In this document: piece by piece, positions 60,951-64,000 of the stretch
Numbering within the stretch: position 1 is the first letter of the stretch
How the letters are laid out: each line of letters opens with the position of its first letter
Source: Mycobacterium colombiense
GTDB lineage: Bacteria; Actinomycetota; Actinomycetes; Mycobacteriales; Mycobacteriaceae
Reading direction: 5' to 3'
Assembly (NCBI RefSeq): GCF_003284975.1
Contig: NZ_QMEU01000008.1
Location: 1 to 64,000, forward strand
DNA length: 64,000 nucleotides
The notes under the pieces: model-generated
The model's database searches: none
The model's input: the letters and a program-made list of their open reading frames with translations, nothing else
What the model was told of the DNA's origin: nothing
Translations under genes and position numbers: made by a program

Positions 60951-61721
60951 CTATCCGCCCACCATCATCAGACCGCCGTCCACGGCCAGCAGCTGTCCGG
61001 TGATGAAACCCGCGCCCGGGCCGGCCAGGAAGACCAACATCGGACCGACGTCGCGGGCGGGTTCGCCCAGCGTGCCCCCAAGCGGGATCATCATCTTCAT
61101 CTGCTGGTCGATCAGGGCCGCGGCGTCCGGACCGAGGAATTCGCGGAGCCGGTCGGCGCCGGGCGTCTGGACCGCGGGGGCAAGCGCGTTGACGGTGATG
61201 TTGTCAGCGGCCCAGGCTTTGGCGGCCGACCGGGTCCATGCCTGCACCGCGCCCTTGGTCGCGGCATAAACGGCCGAGATTGGGCTGCCCATCACGGCTT
61301 CCGATGATCCGAAGTTGATGATCCGGCCCCCCTTGGGGTCCTGGTCCTTCATGACCGCGTAGGCGGCCTGGTTGGTGAGGATGGTCGCCTTGATGTTGGT
61401 GTCCAACAGAAACGAGATGTCGTCGGCGCCGATGTAACCGGGGATGCCCGCCTGCCACAGCCCGGCGGCGTTCACCAGGACGTCGAGCCCGCCGAGGCGT
61501 TGCGCCACGTCGCGGACCATCGCCGAGACGGCCTCGGCCTCGCGGACGTCGCACTGTAACCACTCGGCCGCCAGGCCGTCCGGCGGCGGGGTCTGGTGGT
61601 AGGTCGCTGCCACCTTCGCTCCCGCCGCGGTGAGCACCTCCACGGCCGCCGCGCCGATACCGCTGGCGCCCCCGGTGACCAGGATCCGCCGGCCGAGCAG
61701 GGGAGACGTCGCGTCTGACAT
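60951..61721 (-). CDS. Short-chain dehydrogenase/reductase
   Basis: This 256-aa classical SDR has the cofactor motif T-G-x3-G-x-G in LVTGGASGIGAAAV, the NAAG structural motif (VLVNAAGLW), the catalytic serine region FGSSEAVMG and Y-x3-K in YAATKGAVQ. The C-terminal GGLMMVGG end is usual. It oxidises or reduces a hydroxyl/keto group with NAD(P)(H), likely the hydroxyacyl step or a ring ketone of the cluster. The ATG at 61721 is 38 bp after the upstream alpha/beta hydrolase stop; the longer open frame to 62441 is a shadow. Confidence 0.88.
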   Translation of the reverse strand: MSDATSPLLGRRILVTGGASGIGAAAVEVLTAAGAKVAATYHQTPPPDGLAAEWLQCDVREAEAVSAMVRDVAQRLGGLDVLVNAAGLWQAGIPGYIGADDISFLLDTNIKATILTNQAAYAVMKDQDPKGGRIINFGSSEAVMGSPISAVYAATKGAVQAWTRSAAKAWAADNITVNALAPAVQTPGADRLREFLGPDAAALIDQQMKMMIPLGGTLGEPARDVGPMLVFLAGPGAGFITGQLLAVDGGLMMVGG

Positions 61722-61759
61722 GGCCAAGACGCTACCGCGAGCGTCTAAGCGCCGGCCGG

Positions 61760-62590
61760 TTACGTGCGCACCGCAATCGATGACAGCAGATCGGCGAGCC
61801 GATCGGGCTGGTCGACCATGGAGAACGTCCGTGCCGCCGCGATGACTTCGAGGCGGGCGTTGGGAATGGTCGCGGCCAGCCGCGCCCCGTCTTCCTGCTC
61901 GAAGAACACGTCGTCGGCCGACCACGCGATGAGCGTCGGCTTGTCGAAGTCGTACAGCCGGGCCGCCACCGTCGTCGTCACCTCGGTGCGCATCGAAAGG
62001 GTGAACTGGCGCAGGTCTTCCGCGACCGCGGGGAGCGACAGCGCCGGCCTGACCCAGGCCTCGGTGAGCTCGTCGATGTTGCGGTGCGCCAGGCCGTCGA
62101 ACGCGCGCTTGCGCACGGCCGGCACCCGCATGGCCTGGGTCACGGTCCGGAAGGAGGGCTTGGTCTTCGCCGCGAGAATGATCGGCTTGAGGATCGGCGG
62201 CGGAAAGTGTTCGAACGCATCGCAACTCGTAAGCACCAACGCACCCAGCCGTTCGCGATGGTGCACGGCCACCAGCTGGGTGACGACGCCGCCGGTGTCG
62301 TTGCCCACCAGCACCACGTCCTGCAGATCCAGCGCGGCGAGCACCTCGGCGACCATGCCGGCGACACCGGTGATCGTCCGGTCGGCGCCGCGGCGCAGCG
62401 GCTCGGGATGCGCACCTAACGGCCAGGTCGGGGCGATGCACCGCAGACCGCGGGCCGCCAGGCGCTTACTGACCTCGCGCCACAGTTGCCCACCCATCAT
62501 GTAGCCGTGCACGAAGACGACAGGCCTGCCGTTTTCGGGTCCGGTTGCTTCGTAATGGATCGTTCCGGCACTAATGTCGATCGTCGACAT
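61760..62590 (-). CDS. Alpha/beta hydrolase with Asp nucleophile and no visible catalytic His
   Basis: This 276-aa protein has the fold start VVFVHGYMMGGQLWREVSKR (oxyanion region) and the nucleophile elbow VLVGNDTGGVVTQLV, in which the nucleophile is aspartate (G-N-D-T-G-G), as in haloalkane dehalogenases and epoxide hydrolases rather than serine esterases. The acid is probably in WSADDVFF. At the C-terminal position where relatives have histidine (AGHF-type), this protein reads AARTFSMVDQPDRL, with threonine. The gene is divergent from TetR across a 29-bp palindrome, so it is probably its target, and it precedes the SDR gene. Confidence 0.8.
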   Translation of the reverse strand: MSTIDISAGTIHYEATGPENGRPVVFVHGYMMGGQLWREVSKRLAARGLRCIAPTWPLGAHPEPLRRGADRTITGVAGMVAEVLAALDLQDVVLVGNDTGGVVTQLVAVHHRERLGALVLTSCDAFEHFPPPILKPIILAAKTKPSFRTVTQAMRVPAVRKRAFDGLAHRNIDELTEAWVRPALSLPAVAEDLRQFTLSMRTEVTTTVAARLYDFDKPTLIAWSADDVFFEQEDGARLAATIPNARLEVIAAARTFSMVDQPDRLADLLSSIAVRT

Positions 62591-62614
62591 AGCAAACTCC
62601 TACCTTGGGGATAC

Positions 62615-62643
62615 ACTTACAAACAGGCTGTCTGTTCGTAAGT
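62615..62643. promoter_or_regulatory. 29-bp palindromic operator between hydrolase and TetR genes
   Basis: ACTTAC (62615-62620) and GTAAGT (62638-62643), with inner arms AACAG (62622-62626) and CTGTT (62632-62636), share one centre at 62629. Only one inner pair and the 5-bp core break the symmetry. It lies 24 bp before the hydrolase start and 14 bp before the TetR start, so one repressor dimer could shut both promoters. Confidence 0.75.
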
Positions 62644-62657
62644 TACCAACAGACTGT

Positions 62658-63266
62658 ATGGAAAGCAAGAGACGGACCCAGGAAGAGCGCTCCGCGGCGA
62701 CCCGCGACGCGCTGATCGCGGCTGCCCGCAAGCTGTGGGGGCTGCGGGGTTACGCCGAAGTGGGGACGCCGGAGATCGCGACCGCCGCGGGGGTCACGCG
62801 GGGCGCGATGTACCACCAATTCGCCGACAAGGCAGCGCTTTTCCGCGACGTCGTCGAGGTCGTCGAGCAGGACGTGATGGCGCGGATGGCCGTGGCGGTG
62901 GCCGAATCCGGGGCCGCCACGCCGGCCGACGCGGTGCGAGCCGCGGTCGACGCGTGGCTCGACGTGTCCGGCGATCCCGAGGTGCGCCAGCTGATCCTGC
63001 TGGATGCGCCGAGCGTGCTCGGCTGGGCCGAATTCCGTGATGTCGCCCAGCGCTACAGCCTGGGCATGACCGAGCAGATGCTCACCGAGGCGATTCGGGC
63101 CGGCCAGCTGGCCGAGCAGCCGGTGCGGCCGTTGGCGCACGTGCTGATCGGGGCACTCGACGAGGCGGCCATGGTCATCGCGACGGCCGACGACCCGAAA
63201 CGGACCCGCCGAGAGACCGGCCAGGTGCTGCACCGGCTCATCGACGCGATGTTCGACGTGCGCTGA
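62658..63266 (+). CDS. TetR-family transcriptional regulator
   Basis: This 202-aa protein has the helix-turn-helix (about 15-60, LWGLRGYAEVGTPEIATAAG and VTRGAMYHQFADKAALF) and a TetR C-terminal ligand domain. The ATG at 62658 (MESKRRTQEER) was chosen; the frame is open to 62574 but that part covers the operator. It is divergent from the alpha/beta hydrolase gene, and the palindrome between them is the likely binding site. It probably represses itself and the hydrolase-SDR pair. Confidence 0.87.
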   Translation: MESKRRTQEERSAATRDALIAAARKLWGLRGYAEVGTPEIATAAGVTRGAMYHQFADKAALFRDVVEVVEQDVMARMAVAVAESGAATPADAVRAAVDAWLDVSGDPEVRQLILLDAPSVLGWAEFRDVAQRYSLGMTEQMLTEAIRAGQLAEQPVRPLAHVLIGALDEAAMVIATADDPKRTRRETGQVLHRLIDAMFDVR

Positions 63267-63336
63267 CGGCCGTCGGCGGTTCGCTGAGCTGCTGAATATC
63301 AGGCTGCTGAGGCGTCGATGGTGGGACGATATTCAC

Positions 63337-64000
63337 GTGACGGACGGCTGGGGCATGCCGGCGGAGAGCGTGAGTACCCATAGCGAGCTCGACGCATCGA
63401 TCGACGAGCTGGTCGATCGCGCCGTGTCCGCAATCAATCGTGGTGACCCGACGACGGCGACGGCCTTGGCCGGTCAGGTACTTGCCATCGACCAGGCGAA
63501 TGCCGACGCCGAGGACTTGCTGTCGGCCGCGCCCGGTGTGGGAGGCGAGATCCGGCGGCTCACCATTCTGTTCGCCGACGTGGTCGATTCAACCGTGTTG
63601 TCGACCCGCGTGGAGCCGGAGATTTATCGCCTGGTGGTGGGAGGCTACCGGGATATCGTTTCTCGCACGGTTGACGGGTACGAGGGTCACATCGGCTCCA
63701 CCAAGGGCGACGGATTGCTGGCGGTGTTCGGTCACCCGACTGCGCATGAGAACGACGTCAAACGGGCGGTGCACGCAGGACTGGACATCGCCCGCGGGGT
63801 AGCAAGGCTCAGCGAGCAGACCCACCGCCGGTTCGGATTCGACATCGCGGTGCGCGTAGGGGTGCACCGCGGGCTGGTGTACCTGGACACCGCACAGGAC
63901 GATGTGTACGGGTTGGCGGCGAACTTGGCTGCCCGCCTGTCGGGACTCGCGGCGCCGAATTCGGTGGTGGTTTCCGATCCGGTTGCGGCATTGGTGCGCA
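63337..64000 (+). CDS. Class III adenylate/guanylate cyclase, 5' part (runs off window)
   Basis: The 221 visible codons start with GTG at 63337 (GTG at 63370 is an alternative) and have no stop before the window edge. After an acidic helical N-terminus (about 1-70) a nucleotidyl cyclase domain begins. The metal aspartates are in RLTILFADVVDST and KGDGLLAVF, the substrate-binding lysine is in GSTKGDG, and the transition-state Asn/Arg are in LAANLAARLSGL. So the catalytic set is present. Mycobacteria have many such proteins, several with ATPase and LuxR domains after the cyclase. What follows here is not visible. Confidence 0.85.
   Translation, partial: MTDGWGMPAESVSTHSELDASIDELVDRAVSAINRGDPTTATALAGQVLAIDQANADAEDLLSAAPGVGGEIRRLTILFADVVDSTVLSTRVEPEIYRLVVGGYRDIVSRTVDGYEGHIGSTKGDGLLAVFGHPTAHENDVKRAVHAGLDIARGVARLSEQTHRRFGFDIAVRVGVHRGLVYLDTAQDDVYGLAANLAARLSGLAAPNSVVVSDPVAALVR

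Noticed and set aside
61722-62441. Long upstream extension of the SDR frame
   Set aside because: It overlaps the hydrolase gene in another frame. The SDR start MSDATSPLLGRRILVTGG at 61721 is complete.

Overview
The window is high-GC actinobacterial DNA from a Mycobacterium, most likely a slow grower. The evidence is gene order: trxB, rsmA, sigM, mviN(murJ), an exported DUF6049-like protein, mutT4 and pcnA follow one another as at the end of the M. tuberculosis chromosome, and an ESX-2-type segment (eccB2, eccC2 and accessory genes) follows pcnA in the expected orientation. The species cannot be fixed from sequence alone.

Layout. 1-8471 (minus): conserved redox, envelope and DNA-repair block from trxB to mutT4. 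8558-10744 (minus): an accessory cassette between mutT4 and pcnA, with a 505-aa protein of secreted-effector type and two small membrane proteins. 10878-12851: pcnA and a Ca-binding-repeat protein. 12877-27904 (plus): the ESX-2-side region. It holds a DUF1023 hydrolase where M. tuberculosis has its cpnT toxin locus, a DUF2563-like protein, four tandem copies of a one-TM membrane-protein family (two decayed by small out-of-frame deletions), large Gly/Pro-rich proteins, a lysozyme-like transglycosylase, eccB2 and eccC2. The ESX-2 locus stops there: no esx, PE, PPE, espG, eccD, mycP, eccE or eccA follows. 27885-33117: an MmpL transporter and partner gene, divergent from a NarL-type two-component pair. 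33567-41010: Rieske oxygenase, D-aminoacylase-type amidohydrolase, two APH-fold kinases, a CrtC-like protein and a TetR regulator. 41011-46055: RsbW/RsbV-like pair, Tat-exported catalase-like protein with cytochrome b561, class I aldolase and a triple-DUF190 protein.

46754-62590 holds a CoA-ester catabolic cluster: fused acyl-CoA dehydrogenase, two thiolase-fold/DUF35 pairs without the thiolase cysteine, an Amidohydro_2 enzyme, a fused class III CoA-transferase, a FadD17-type ligase, an SDR and an alpha/beta hydrolase, with TetR, LacI and PadR regulators. An identical 19-bp dyad lies upstream of the dehydrogenase operon and of the fadD17-type gene, 13 kb apart, pointing to one regulon. The set resembles the late steroid side-chain machinery (fused ChsE-like dehydrogenase, Ltp2/ChsH2-DUF35-like aldolases) but lacks a recognisable enoyl-CoA hydratase. 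The window ends with a TetR gene, divergent from the hydrolase across a 29-bp palindrome, and the start of a class III nucleotidyl cyclase. No tRNA, rRNA, CRISPR array or transposase was recognised.
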